From NCBI RefSeq assembly GCF_018343545.2, contig NZ_JAGYPE020000024.1, forward strand, positions 14,996 to 76,369: DNA of 61,374 nt, given 5' to 3'. A program made the position numbers and the translations under genes. The notes beneath the pieces are model-generated. The model saw only the letters and a program-made list of their open reading frames with translations, ran no database searches and was not told the DNA's origin. The stretch is from Neobacillus citreus. Its GTDB lineage: Bacteria > Bacillota > Bacilli > Bacillales > Cytobacillaceae. Numbering within the stretch: the stretch's first letter is position 1; each line of letters begins with the position of its first letter. Below, in pieces: positions 50,497-60,259 of the stretch.

Positions 50497-50652
50497 GTGA
50501 GAATCCTATCAATCGTTGTGTTGTTTGTTATTATCTTTTATTCCCTTGGCTTTGGCATCACCTTGTGGAAGGATAAACAAAGATTGGGGGCGATAGCCGT
50601 TTTTTTCCTTTGTCTAGCTATTGTTGTCCTTCCGTTTTTTTCGATCTTTTAA
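50497..50652 (+). CDS. Small two-helix membrane protein, probable D subunit of the Ger receptor
   Basis: GTG 50497 is one base after the C-subunit stop and 7-8 nt after AAAGGTGGAG. The 51-residue product has two hydrophobic segments joined by a polar turn (WKDKQRLGA). Begins MRILSIVVLFVIIFYSLGFG. Small two-helix D subunits are known to accompany some gerA-type operons in Bacillus (for example GerKD, GerUD/GerVB-associated). Size, topology and position all fit. Too small for common gene callers. Confidence 0.78.
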   Translation: MRILSIVVLFVIIFYSLGFGITLWKDKQRLGAIAVFFLCLAIVVLPFFSIF

Positions 50653-50800
50653 TCATTCTCAGTCTCCAGCCCTAGTTTCTTTCCATCTTCAGCCGCTTAA
50701 TTCCCTCCTAAAATTAAGTTAAGATCATTAGTGAATTAGTAGGAAAATTTTAACTGATGGGTTAAAATGTAAAGGCACTCGAAGAGAGGGGAGAAAATTT

Positions 50801-51727
50801 TTGGAATCAATCGTAGAATTAAAAAATGTAACGAAAGTGATTAAAGGCAGAACGATTATTGACGATATCAGCTTTCAGGTATATAAAGGCGAGGTTTTTG
50901 GTTTTTTGGGTCCGAATGGTGCTGGGAAAACGACGACTATTAGGATGATTGTCGGCTTAATGGGAATTACTTCAGGGGACATCATTATTGGCGGTTCAAG
51001 CATTAAAACACAATTTGAAGACGCCGTTCGTCATGTTGGGGCCATTGTGGAAAATCCGGAAATGTACAAGTTTTTAACAGGTTATCAAAACCTGATACAT
51101 TATGCGAGAATGGCCAAGGGAATAACGAAGGAAAAAATTGCTGAAGTAGTCGAACTGGTAGGGCTGTCTGACAGAATTCACGATAAAGTAAAAACCTATT
51201 CACTTGGGATGCGGCAGAGATTAGGGCTTGCACAATGTCTACTACATGACCCCGAGGTATTGATTCTTGATGAACCGACAAACGGTCTTGACCCTGCTGG
51301 CATTAGGGAAATCCGCGACTATGTCCGCCTGCTTGCCCGTGAAAAAAATATGGCTGTTATTGTTTCCAGTCACCTCTTGTCCGAAATGGAAATGATGTGT
51401 GACCGAATCGGCATTATACAAAATGGGCAATTGATTGATGTCCAGCAGGTGAAGGAATTCATTCAAGGCAATGAAACGGTCCATGAATTAGAAGTAATTC
51501 CGAGCGAAACTGCACTATCAATCGTACACGCTTACTTCCCGGATGCAGAGGCAAATCTGTCACGAAACGGAATATCTGTCAGTCTTTCAAAAAAAGAAAT
51601 CCCTCATCTGGTTAAAATCCTCGTCCAAGAAGAAATCAAAATTTTTGCCATTAAGGAAACAGCGAAAACTTTAGAGGACCGCTTCCTTGAAGTGACGAAA
51701 AAGGAGGCGGAGGAAGCCCATGCTTAA
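50801..51727 (+). CDS. ABC transporter ATP-binding protein (BcrA/NatA-like)
   Basis: 308-residue ATPase with Walker A GPNGAGKTT, signature YSLGMRQRLGLAQCLL, Walker B VLILDEPTNGLDP and H-loop SSHLL. A C-terminal extension of about 80 residues is typical of the bacitracin/lantibiotic self-protection type. TTG start after GAGGGGAGAAAATTT. The permease gene overlaps by 8 bp. Substrate is unknown. Confidence 0.92.
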   Translation: MESIVELKNVTKVIKGRTIIDDISFQVYKGEVFGFLGPNGAGKTTTIRMIVGLMGITSGDIIIGGSSIKTQFEDAVRHVGAIVENPEMYKFLTGYQNLIHYARMAKGITKEKIAEVVELVGLSDRIHDKVKTYSLGMRQRLGLAQCLLHDPEVLILDEPTNGLDPAGIREIRDYVRLLAREKNMAVIVSSHLLSEMEMMCDRIGIIQNGQLIDVQQVKEFIQGNETVHELEVIPSETALSIVHAYFPDAEANLSRNGISVSLSKKEIPHLVKILVQEEIKIFAIKETAKTLEDRFLEVTKKEAEEAHA

Positions 51728-52670
51728 TTTAATTAAAAATGAATGGATGAAAATCTTTCGGCGTCCCGGCACCTATTTCATGATTGCGCTGCTGATTGTT
51801 ATAACCTGCATCGTTGGTGCCTTTTTTAAATATCAAGAAACTGGCTCTAATGCTGGTCCGGATAAGAATTGGCAGCAAACGTTGCAGGAAGAAAACGATG
51901 CCTTAAAAAAGCAGATGGAACAGAGCAGGGCCAAAATAGAAAAGGATTTTTTCAAAGAGGAAATCGCCATCAATGACTATCGAATTAAACATAATCTTCC
52001 GGAAAAGGAAAAATTTAATGTTTGGTCGTTTGTCAAAGAAGCATCCGAACTCATCACGCTGGCTGGCTTGTTTACGATTATCATTTCCGCCGGAATTGTA
52101 GCGAGTGAATTTAATTGGGGGACCATTAAACTGCTGTTGATTCGGCCAATCAATCGAAGCAAAATATTAATATCAAAATATCTGACTGTTTTATTGTTTG
52201 CACTGACCTTGCTGGGAATTTTATTTGTGTTTTCGACGGTCCTTGGCGCACTGTTATTCGGAATGCCCGAGCATGCCGCACCATATTTAAACTACCATAA
52301 CGGTACGGTTACTGAGCAAAATATCGTGGTCCATTTATTAATCTATTATGGTTTAAGCTCCATTGATATGATTATGCTTGCGACGATGGCGTTCATGATT
52401 TCTTCTGTCTTCCGAAACAGTTCACTTGCCATCGGATTATCTATTTTCTTATTATTTACTGGAGCACAATTTACCGCGCTGCTGTCTCTTAAGTTTTCCT
52501 GGGCAAAATATATTCTATTTGCCAATACAAATTTAATGCAGTACTTTGAAGGAACCCCGATGGTCGAGGGGATGACGATGAATTTTTCAATCTTTATTCT
52601 AGTTATTTACTTTGTTATTTTTCAATTCTTGGCATTCTTTGTGTTCAAAAAACGGGATGTTGCTGCATAA
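51720..52670 (+). CDS. ABC-2 type transporter permease
   Basis: 316-residue membrane protein with six membrane segments. A first helix near residue 20 is followed by a long extracytoplasmic region (about 40-105, charged, partly coiled coil). SEFNWGTIKLLLIRPINRSKIL is the usual ABC-2 permease motif. It is paired with the overlapping ATPase and probably forms an exporter or stress-response pump. Confidence 0.9.
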   Translation: MLNLIKNEWMKIFRRPGTYFMIALLIVITCIVGAFFKYQETGSNAGPDKNWQQTLQEENDALKKQMEQSRAKIEKDFFKEEIAINDYRIKHNLPEKEKFNVWSFVKEASELITLAGLFTIIISAGIVASEFNWGTIKLLLIRPINRSKILISKYLTVLLFALTLLGILFVFSTVLGALLFGMPEHAAPYLNYHNGTVTEQNIVVHLLIYYGLSSIDMIMLATMAFMISSVFRNSSLAIGLSIFLLFTGAQFTALLSLKFSWAKYILFANTNLMQYFEGTPMVEGMTMNFSIFILVIYFVIFQFLAFFVFKKRDVAA

Positions 52671-52682
52671 TCAGATGAAATG

Positions 52683-52718
52683 GGGCTGTCTCATCTTAGC
52701 TGTTGAGACAGCCTTCTT
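52683..52718 (+). terminator. Terminator after the ABC operon
   Basis: GGCTGTCTCA (52684-52693) pairs with TGAGACAGCC (52704-52713), followed by TTCTTTTTT. Confidence 0.92.
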
Positions 52719-52785
52719 TTTTCCAATTATAGTGAAATGATATGGGTAAACTATTTTGTAGAAAAATTATCTGGAGGACTTTTTT

Positions 52786-53118
52786 ATGGAAATTAAAATC
52801 AGCAATCAGGCATTAAAATGGTTTAAAGAAGATATTGGCCTTAAGAAGGGTGATAAACTGCGATTTTATACGCAAGTTTATGGAAATAGTCCAATTCAGA
52901 AGGGGTACTCTTTGGCGTTTACTCAAGAGGAGCCCTTAAAAATAGCAGCCAGTACTGATCTGGATGGGATCCTTTTCTTTGTTGAAGACGGTGATGTCTG
53001 GTATTTCGACGGGCATGATTTACATGTTGATTATGATGCAAAAGAAGATGAATTGAGATATGAGTATGTTAAATCACTCCACGGGGCAAGCCCGCTTGGT
53101 TTTACGGGCTATTTATAA
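52786..53118 (+). CDS. HesB-like protein (YneR family)
   Basis: 110-residue HesB/IscA-like fold (KISNQALKWFKEDIGLKKGD, FTQEEPLKIAAS, GILFFVEDGDVWYFDGHDL). None of the three cysteines of true A-type iron-sulfur carriers is present, so it is unlikely to carry a cluster that way. It is the YneR-type relative common in Bacillus. Function unknown. Confidence 0.82.
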   Translation: MEIKISNQALKWFKEDIGLKKGDKLRFYTQVYGNSPIQKGYSLAFTQEEPLKIAASTDLDGILFFVEDGDVWYFDGHDLHVDYDAKEDELRYEYVKSLHGASPLGFTGYL

Positions 53119-53222
53119 CCTAATAGGATAATTCGGGCAGGAACAAGGATATCCATCGCTGGTATTTTTTTTGTCGTTAAGAGATAATTGTTTGGTACTC
53201 GTTCTAAAAGGAGAAATATAGA

Positions 53223-54062
53223 GTGGAAAAAATCAAGCATATCTCCAGCGAATTTAAAGATTGGATCATACAGACATTAAATAGCGGTGCAAGCCCGGAG
53301 AAAATCGTCGATGCGATGATTAGTAAGGGATTCGATGAAACATTTGCATTAAGGACTTTATTGCGTATTGGTGGAAACCAATCGATTGTAACAGCTAATA
53401 AGCAAAGCCCTTATTATTATGAAATTCCTGAAATTGGCCATAAGGGCAATAAACTATATGCAGGGGACCGGGAAATTAAGGTGCTTTCTAGAGTGGAGCA
53501 TCCATTTATTCTGCATTTAGATAATGTGTTAAGCGACGAAGAATGTGACAAACTGATCAGCCTTTCAAGCGACAGATTACAGCCTTCTCATATTATTGAT
53601 AAAAACACTGGGGAGAACCGTGCAGCTTCTGGCAGAACGAGCAAAGGAATGTATTTTACAATCAATGAAAATGGACACGTCTCCACAATTGAGAAAAGAA
53701 TTGCTGAATTAACTGGCTATCCGATTGAAAATGGTGAAGGGCTGCAGGTCTTGAACTATAAAATAGGCGAGGAATATAAACCCCACTTCGATTATTTCCC
53801 GGCAAACCAGGTTAAAGAAGATAAAGGGGGACAGCGGATCGGCACCTTTTTAATCTATTTAAATGATGTCGCTTCAGGAGGAGAAACCGTATTCCCAAAG
53901 TTAGGAGTATCGATTGTTCCGAAGAAAGGAACAGCTGTTTACTTTCATTATGGGAATAGTAAGGGACAAGTCGATCGACTTTCCTTACACACCAGTGTGC
54001 CGGTATCCGAAGGTGAAAAATGGGTTGCCACCAAGTGGATCAGGCAAGGGAGAATTTACTAA
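53223..54062 (+). CDS. Prolyl 4-hydroxylase-like 2-oxoglutarate/Fe(II) dioxygenase
   Basis: The catalytic domain (about 95-279) has the iron triad H188-x-D190 (KPHFDYF) and H256 (SLHTSVPV). The 2-oxoglutarate lysine lies in KWVATKWIRQG, and GGETVFPKLGVSIVPKKG is family-typical. It resembles the Bacillus anthracis prolyl 4-hydroxylase, which acts on collagen-like peptides. A roughly 60-residue N-terminal extension (WIIQTLNSGASPEKIVDAMI) looks like a UBA-type helical bundle and is absent from the shorter B. anthracis enzyme. GTG start after AAAGGAGAAATATA. The substrate could be collagen-like spore proteins or translation factors. Confidence 0.88.
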   Translation: MEKIKHISSEFKDWIIQTLNSGASPEKIVDAMISKGFDETFALRTLLRIGGNQSIVTANKQSPYYYEIPEIGHKGNKLYAGDREIKVLSRVEHPFILHLDNVLSDEECDKLISLSSDRLQPSHIIDKNTGENRAASGRTSKGMYFTINENGHVSTIEKRIAELTGYPIENGEGLQVLNYKIGEEYKPHFDYFPANQVKEDKGGQRIGTFLIYLNDVASGGETVFPKLGVSIVPKKGTAVYFHYGNSKGQVDRLSLHTSVPVSEGEKWVATKWIRQGRIY

Positions 54063-54083
54063 CAAAGATAGGGGCAGTAACAA

Positions 54084-55058
54084 ATGACAGAAAATAAACC
54101 ATATAGAGTATTACTATATTATATGTATGTACCAATCGAGAATCCGGAGGAATTTGCCGCTCTGCATTTGCAGTTCTGTAAGGAACTAGGACTTAAAGGA
54201 CGAATTTTAGTGGCTGCCGAAGGGATTAATGGTACGGTATCGGGAACGGTCGAGCAGACTGAAAAGTATATGGAAAGCATGCATCAAGACGAACGTTTTG
54301 CTGATATGGTTTTTAAAATTGATGAAGAGGATGAACATGCCTTTAAAAAGATGCATGTCCGCCATCGGTCGGAGCTTGTCACCCTTCGCTTAGAAGACGA
54401 TATCAATCCTAATGAAACGACCGGTAAACATTTGAGTCCGAAAGAATTCTATGAGGCAATGCAGGATCCAAAGACCGTTGTCATTGATGCCCGAAATGAC
54501 TATGAATTTGATTTAGGTCACTTTAGAGGAGCTGTTCGGCCAGACATAACAGCCTTTCGCGAGCTTCCGGACTGGATTCGGGAAAATAAACAGCAGTTTG
54601 AAGGGAAAAAAATCTTGACCTATTGTACTGGCGGAATTCGCTGCGAGAAGTTTTCAGGCTGGCTTGTAAAAGAAGGCTTTCAAGATGTTGGACAACTACA
54701 TGGCGGTATCGTGACCTACGGGAAGGACCCTGAAGTGCAAGGACAGCTGTGGGACGGACAATGCTATGTATTTGACGGAAGGATCAGTGTGCCGGTTAAT
54801 CAGGTTGAACATGTTATCGTCGGAAAAGATTATTTCACGGGTGAACCTTGTGAACGATATGTAAATTGTGCAAACCCAGAATGCAATAAACAAATTATTT
54901 GCTCAGAGGAAAGTGAGCACAAATACCTTAGGGGATGCACACATGAATGCCGAGTGCACCCAAGGAACTTGTATGTGAAGGAACATGAGTTAACGGAAGA
55001 AGACGTTGAATTGAGATTACAGCAGATTGGCGAAGAGTTTTCAGTTAAAAACAGCTAA
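54084..55058 (+). CDS. trhO: tRNA uridine-34 hydroxylase TrhO (rhodanese family)
   Basis: Oxygen-dependent enzyme that makes 5-hydroxyuridine at wobble U34. An N-terminal acylphosphatase-like domain is followed by the rhodanese domain (about 115-220) with catalytic cysteine in [16 protein letters not shown]-terminal cysteine-rich zinc region follows ([29 protein letters not shown]). 324 residues. 21 bp after the prolyl hydroxylase gene. Confidence 0.93.
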   Translation: MTENKPYRVLLYYMYVPIENPEEFAALHLQFCKELGLKGRILVAAEGINGTVSGTVEQTEKYMESMHQDERFADMVFKIDEEDEHAFKKMHVRHRSELVTLRLEDDINPNETTGKHLSPKEFYEAMQDPKTVVIDARNDYEFDLGHFRGAVRPDITAFRELPDWIRENKQQFEGKKILTYCTGGIRCEKFSGWLVKEGFQDVGQLHGGIVTYGKDPEVQGQLWDGQCYVFDGRISVPVNQVEHVIVGKDYFTGEPCERYVNCANPECNKQIICSEESEHKYLRGCTHECRVHPRNLYVKEHELTEEDVELRLQQIGEEFSVKNS

Positions 55059-55070
55059 TCTTATTTATAT

Positions 55071-55107
55071 AAAAAAATGACGTGTGAATGGTACACGTCA
55101 TTTTTTA
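55071..55107. terminator. Bidirectional terminator between trhO and rarA
   Basis: AAAAAATGACGTGT (55072-55085) pairs with ACACGTCATTTTTT (55093-55106). The A and T tails allow it to stop both convergent transcripts. Confidence 0.93.
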
Positions 55108-55115
55108 ATACATGT

Positions 55116-56387
55116 TTAATTTTTTCGTGTAAGCTTTTCATAGACAGATGCAAGTGCCTGTTCGAATTTCCCTGTCTTTTTCGGCAGATAGTATTGTTTG
55201 TTCTTGATCCGGTCCGGCAGATATTGCTGCGGTACCCACCCGTTCTCATAGTCATGCGGATACTTGTAGCCAATGCCTCTGCCAAGCTCTTTCGCCCCTT
55301 TGTAATGGGCGTCTTTTAAATGGTCCGGGACATCGCCGGTTATTCCTCTTTGAATATCGGATAGGGCCGCATCAATCGCCAAAATAGCAGAATTGGATTT
55401 GGGCGACAGGCATAATTCAATCACCGCATTGGCAAGTGGAATACGTGCTTCGGGAAAGCCTAGCCTTTCTGCCGTTTCAATGGCTGCCAATGTCCGTGCT
55501 CCCGCCTGCGGGTTGGCAAGTCCGATATCCTCATAGGCAATTACAATTAACCGGCGGCTAATGCTTACTAAGTCCCCGGCTTCAATTAATCTGCCAAGAT
55601 AATGAAGGGCGGCGTTTACGTCACTGCCGCGTATTGATTTTTGGAAGCCTGACAATACATCGTAATGAGCGTCCCCGTCTTTATCCGCGGCAATGCTTTT
55701 CTTCTGCAGGCATTCTTCAGCTGTTTGAACATCGACATGGATAACGTTATTTTCATCTGGATCTGATGAAAGAATGGCTAATTCCAAGGCATTTAAAGAG
55801 CTGCGGACATCTCCTCCTGAGCCTTGGGCAAAATGCTGAAGCGCATCCTCGGTTATATCAACTTTTAATCTGCCGTAACCCCGTTCCTCATCTTCTAATG
55901 CCCGAACTAATGTTTGCGTAACTTCATTAGGTGTTAATGGTTTAAGTTCAAAAATTTGACAGCGGCTGCGAATGGCTGGATTAATGGCATGATAAGGGTT
56001 GCTGGTTGTTGCCCCGATCAATACAATCATTCCGTTTTCCAAATAGGGCAATAGGAAATCCTGTTTGGCCTTATCTAACCGGTGGACCTCGTCCAACAGC
56101 AGGATTACTTTTCCGGACATTTTCGCCTCGGCAGCGACAATTTCCATATCTTTTTTATTATTTGTAACGGCGTTTAATGTTCGAAAGGCATATTTGGTAC
56201 TGCCGGCAATGGCGCTCGCTATCGAGGTTTTTCCTATCCCGGGAGGACCATACAGAATCATTGAAGTCAGCTGCTTGGCTTTTACCATTCTAGCAATGAT
56301 CTTGCCCTCACCGACAAGATGCTGCTGGCCGGCAACTTCTTCAATTGTTCGCGGCCGCATTCGAAATGCCAACGGTTTTTGCTGCAT
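55116..56387 (-). CDS. rarA: Replication-associated recombination ATPase RarA (MgsA)
   Basis: AAA+ ATPase related to clamp loaders and RuvB that acts at stalled replication forks. Walker A GPPGIGKTS, Walker B LLLDEVHRLDKAKQD, sensor 1 GATTSNPY and the C-terminal MgsA tetramerisation domain (QRGITGDVPDHLKDAHYKGA) are present. ATG at 56387 follows GGAGAGATTACT; the longer frame adds 21 residues without a site. 423 residues. Confidence 0.95.
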   Translation of the reverse strand: MQQKPLAFRMRPRTIEEVAGQQHLVGEGKIIARMVKAKQLTSMILYGPPGIGKTSIASAIAGSTKYAFRTLNAVTNNKKDMEIVAAEAKMSGKVILLLDEVHRLDKAKQDFLLPYLENGMIVLIGATTSNPYHAINPAIRSRCQIFELKPLTPNEVTQTLVRALEDEERGYGRLKVDITEDALQHFAQGSGGDVRSSLNALELAILSSDPDENNVIHVDVQTAEECLQKKSIAADKDGDAHYDVLSGFQKSIRGSDVNAALHYLGRLIEAGDLVSISRRLIVIAYEDIGLANPQAGARTLAAIETAERLGFPEARIPLANAVIELCLSPKSNSAILAIDAALSDIQRGITGDVPDHLKDAHYKGAKELGRGIGYKYPHDYENGWVPQQYLPDRIKNKQYYLPKKTGKFEQALASVYEKLTRKN

Positions 56388-56542
56388 AGTAATCTCTCCA
56401 ATAAATATTTTGCTATATCTTAACAATACCATTTCCTCGTGGAAAAGCATATTAAAGAAGAATATGTTATAATTCTAATGCCTACCAAAATACTACGGAT
56501 TTTTTTGAATATAGATTTTTTAAAAAATAGAGGTGTTATTTT

Positions 56543-56962
56543 ATGAAAATATCTACAAAGGGCCGTTACGGCCTGACAATTATGATTGAATTAGCAAAAA
56601 ATTACGGAGAAGGGCCAACTTCTTTAAAAACAATAGCCCAAGCGAATGACCTATCTGAGCATTATTTGGAGCAATTGATTGCACCGTTACGAAATGCTGG
56701 ATTGGTGAAAAGTATCAGAGGCGCATACGGGGGTTATATATTAACTGATGTACCTGCTAAAATTACCGCTGGCGATGTAATTCGTGTGCTTGAGGGCCCG
56801 ATTACACCGGTTGAAGGAATTGAAGATGAAGAACCGGCTAAACGGGAGTTGTGGATTCGCATTCGCGATGCAATTAAGGGTGTATTAGACAACACGACTC
56901 TTGAGGACTTAGCAAGCCACAGTGAAGATGGCGAAATGGAAGGTTATATGTTTTATATTTAA
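56543..56962 (+). CDS. cymR: Rrf2-family cysteine metabolism repressor CymR
   Basis: Winged-helix regulator that, with CysK, represses sulfur and cysteine uptake genes. KISTKGRYGLTIMIELAK and the recognition segment LSEHYLEQLIAPLRNAGLV are typical. It lacks the iron-sulfur cysteines of IscR, as CymR does. 139 residues. It precedes the cysteine desulfurase, as in B. subtilis. A TATAAT at 56468-56473 may be its -10. Confidence 0.93.
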   Translation: MKISTKGRYGLTIMIELAKNYGEGPTSLKTIAQANDLSEHYLEQLIAPLRNAGLVKSIRGAYGGYILTDVPAKITAGDVIRVLEGPITPVEGIEDEEPAKRELWIRIRDAIKGVLDNTTLEDLASHSEDGEMEGYMFYI

Positions 56963-57007
56963 TGACGAAGCTAATAATAGAGAATTATGTTGATTTGAGG
57001 TGTCATA

Positions 57008-58150
57008 ATGGAACGAATTTATCTCGACCATGCCGCAACCTCTCCGATGCATCCAAAAGTGATTGAAAAAATGCATGAGACGATGAAATCCGTTTTCGGA
57101 AATCCATCAAGCATCCATGCTTTTGGCAGGGAAGCGCGACATTATATTGATGTGGCGCGGGCAACACTCGCGGGGAGCATTGGGGCAAAGGAAAACGAGA
57201 TTATTTTTACAAGCGGCGGTACCGAAGCGGACAATATGGCCTTATTTGGCGTCGCGGAAAGCTATCAGCATTTAGGAAAGCATATTATCACTACCCAGGT
57301 AGAACATCATGCTGTTCTTCATGCTTGCCAGAAGCTTGAAAAAATGGGCTTTGAGGTCACCTATTTGCCAGTTGATGAAACAGGCAGGATTTCCGTTACT
57401 GACCTTCAGGAGGCTTTAAGGGACGATACCATATTAGTTTCCGTCATGTATGGAAACAACGAGGTTGGCACCATCCAGCCGATTGCAGAAATTGGCCGGC
57501 TTGTGAAGGATCATCAGGCAAAATTTCATACAGATGCTGTCCAGGCCTATGGGATGGAAAAAATAAATGTCGATGAAAGCTATATTGATTTGCTATCGGT
57601 TTCTGCTCATAAAATAAATGGACCAAAAGGGATCGGTTTTCTTTATGTAAAGTCAAATGTTAAAATTTCACCACGTTTATTTGGCGGCGAGCAGGAGAGA
57701 AAACGGCGCGCTGGAACAGAAAATGTCGCATCTATTGCCGGGTTCCATGAAGCGGTTCTGATTGCGATGGAAGAACGTTCTGCAAAGAAAGAACAGTTTG
57801 CTGAGTATAAGCAGCTTTTGATGAACAAGCTTCAAGAATCAGGGATTGAGTTCACTGTAAACGGATTGCTTGAAAATTCCTTGCCGCATGTATTAAACTT
57901 AAGCTTTCCCGGAACTAACGTGGAAGCCATGCTGGTCAATCTTGACTTGGCGGGGATTGCGGTTTCGAGCGGTTCTGCCTGTACGGCCGGATCAATTGAA
58001 CCATCGCATGTCCTTGTGGCGATGTTCGGAAAAGGCTCAGAGCGATTGTCGAATGCAATCCGTTTTAGTTTTGGCTTTACCACGACTACCGAAGAAATCC
58101 TACAAGCGGCGGAGGAAACAGCAAAGGTTGTTTCGCGTCTTAGAAAATAA
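57008..58150 (+). CDS. yrvO: Cysteine desulfurase (IscS-like, YrvO)
   Basis: PLP enzyme that delivers sulfur to MnmA for tRNA thiolation. PLP lysine in SVSAHKINGPKGIGFLY, catalytic cysteine in SSGSACTAGSIEPSHVL. 380 residues. It sits between cymR and mnmA, the arrangement in which YrvO is the dedicated MnmA partner. It is the second desulfurase in the window. Confidence 0.94.
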   Translation: MERIYLDHAATSPMHPKVIEKMHETMKSVFGNPSSIHAFGREARHYIDVARATLAGSIGAKENEIIFTSGGTEADNMALFGVAESYQHLGKHIITTQVEHHAVLHACQKLEKMGFEVTYLPVDETGRISVTDLQEALRDDTILVSVMYGNNEVGTIQPIAEIGRLVKDHQAKFHTDAVQAYGMEKINVDESYIDLLSVSAHKINGPKGIGFLYVKSNVKISPRLFGGEQERKRRAGTENVASIAGFHEAVLIAMEERSAKKEQFAEYKQLLMNKLQESGIEFTVNGLLENSLPHVLNLSFPGTNVEAMLVNLDLAGIAVSSGSACTAGSIEPSHVLVAMFGKGSERLSNAIRFSFGFTTTTEEILQAAEETAKVVSRLRK

Positions 58151-58191
58151 AAGCAAGATTATTTTGTGTATAAAGAGAGGTGAATTTTTAG

Positions 58192-59310
<1,119 letters not shown>

Positions 59311-59315
59311 GTTTA

Positions 59316-59352
59316 AGGACCCTGATTCCAGTTTTGGAGTCGGGGTTTTTTG
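59316..59352 (+). terminator. Terminator after mnmA
   Basis: ACCCTGATTCCA (59319-59330) pairs with TTGGAGTCGGGGT with two mismatches, followed by TTTTTT. Confidence 0.88.
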
Positions 59353-59368
59353 GTGCAGGAAAATAGGT

Positions 59369-59496
59369 TTGGCGGATAACTGCTGGAATTCGGCGGATAA
59401 TCCTACAGGGGTGGCGGATAACCGGCCAGTTTTGGCGGATAATCTCTTCAAATTGGCGGATACCTAGCAAAATTGGGCGGATATCTCAAATCACTT
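59369..59496 (+). repeat. Six-unit intergenic repeat array with exact 21-bp period (GGCGGATAA type)
   Basis: GGCGGATA begins at 59371, 59392, 59413, 59434, 59455 and 59476, each exactly 21 bp from the last. The conserved core is TTGGCGGATAAY; the other 9-10 bp vary freely. It follows the mnmA terminator and ends about 75-90 bp before yrrB. On the minus strand it could be read as heptads (RLSAKTG, RLSATPV, GLSAEFQ), but no start site supports a protein. Confidence 0.96.
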
Positions 59497-59569
59497 GCCT
59501 ACCCCCTTTTACAACCTCAACTTTTAATAAAAATATGGTATACTTCCATGTAGAACGGAGTTGAAAAAC

Positions 59570-60223
59570 ATGGACAAAAACCAATTAGGTGTTCAATATA
59601 TGCAAGAAGGCAACTGGGAAATGGCTGTGAAGGTTTTCAATGAGGCTATCCAGGAAAATCCTGCTGACCCAGTCGGCTATATTAATTTTGGCAACGTCCT
59701 CAGCGTTGTCGGTGAGGCTGAAAAAGCGCTAAAATTTTTCCAAAAGGCGATTGAACTTGACGAAAATGCGGGTGCAGCCTATTACAGCGCAGGTAATCTA
59801 TATTTTAGCAATGACCGTTTCCAAGAAGCCAAGAACATGTTTGAAATGGCGATGAGAAAAGGACTGGAAACTAGCGACAACTATTTTATGCTGGGGCTTT
59901 CATTAGTCAATCTTGACCAGAGCAAATTTGCCCTGCCCTACTTCCAAAGAAGTGTCGAACTGAATGAAAATGATGCCGAGGCACACTTCCAGTACGGATT
60001 ATGCTTGGCAAACCTGGAACTGATTAGCGAAGCCATCAGCCAATTTAAGAAATGCGTTGAACTCGATCCAAACCATTCAGATGCTTACTATAACCTGGGC
60101 GTTTCCTACGCATTCCAAGAGCAAGGCCAGCAAGCGCTGGAGATGTTCGACAAAGCGATAGAAATCCAGCCGGACCATCTATTGGCCGGGAATGCCAAGA
60201 AAATATTAGAAATGAACCAGTAG
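59570..60223 (+). CDS. yrrB: Tetratricopeptide-repeat protein YrrB
   Basis: 217-residue protein made of about six TPR units (for example NPADPVGYINFGNVLSVVGE and DPNHSDAYYNLGVSYAFQEQ), an all-helical protein-binding scaffold. It matches B. subtilis yrrB in position between mnmA and recD2. Partner unknown. ATG 59570 follows AACGGAG. A -10 like TATACT lies at 59539-59544. Confidence 0.9.
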   Translation: MDKNQLGVQYMQEGNWEMAVKVFNEAIQENPADPVGYINFGNVLSVVGEAEKALKFFQKAIELDENAGAAYYSAGNLYFSNDRFQEAKNMFEMAMRKGLETSDNYFMLGLSLVNLDQSKFALPYFQRSVELNENDAEAHFQYGLCLANLELISEAISQFKKCVELDPNHSDAYYNLGVSYAFQEQGQQALEMFDKAIEIQPDHLLAGNAKKILEMNQ

Positions 60224-60259
60224 TCCAATTGATTTTTCACAAGGAAGGAGGGAGCAGCT

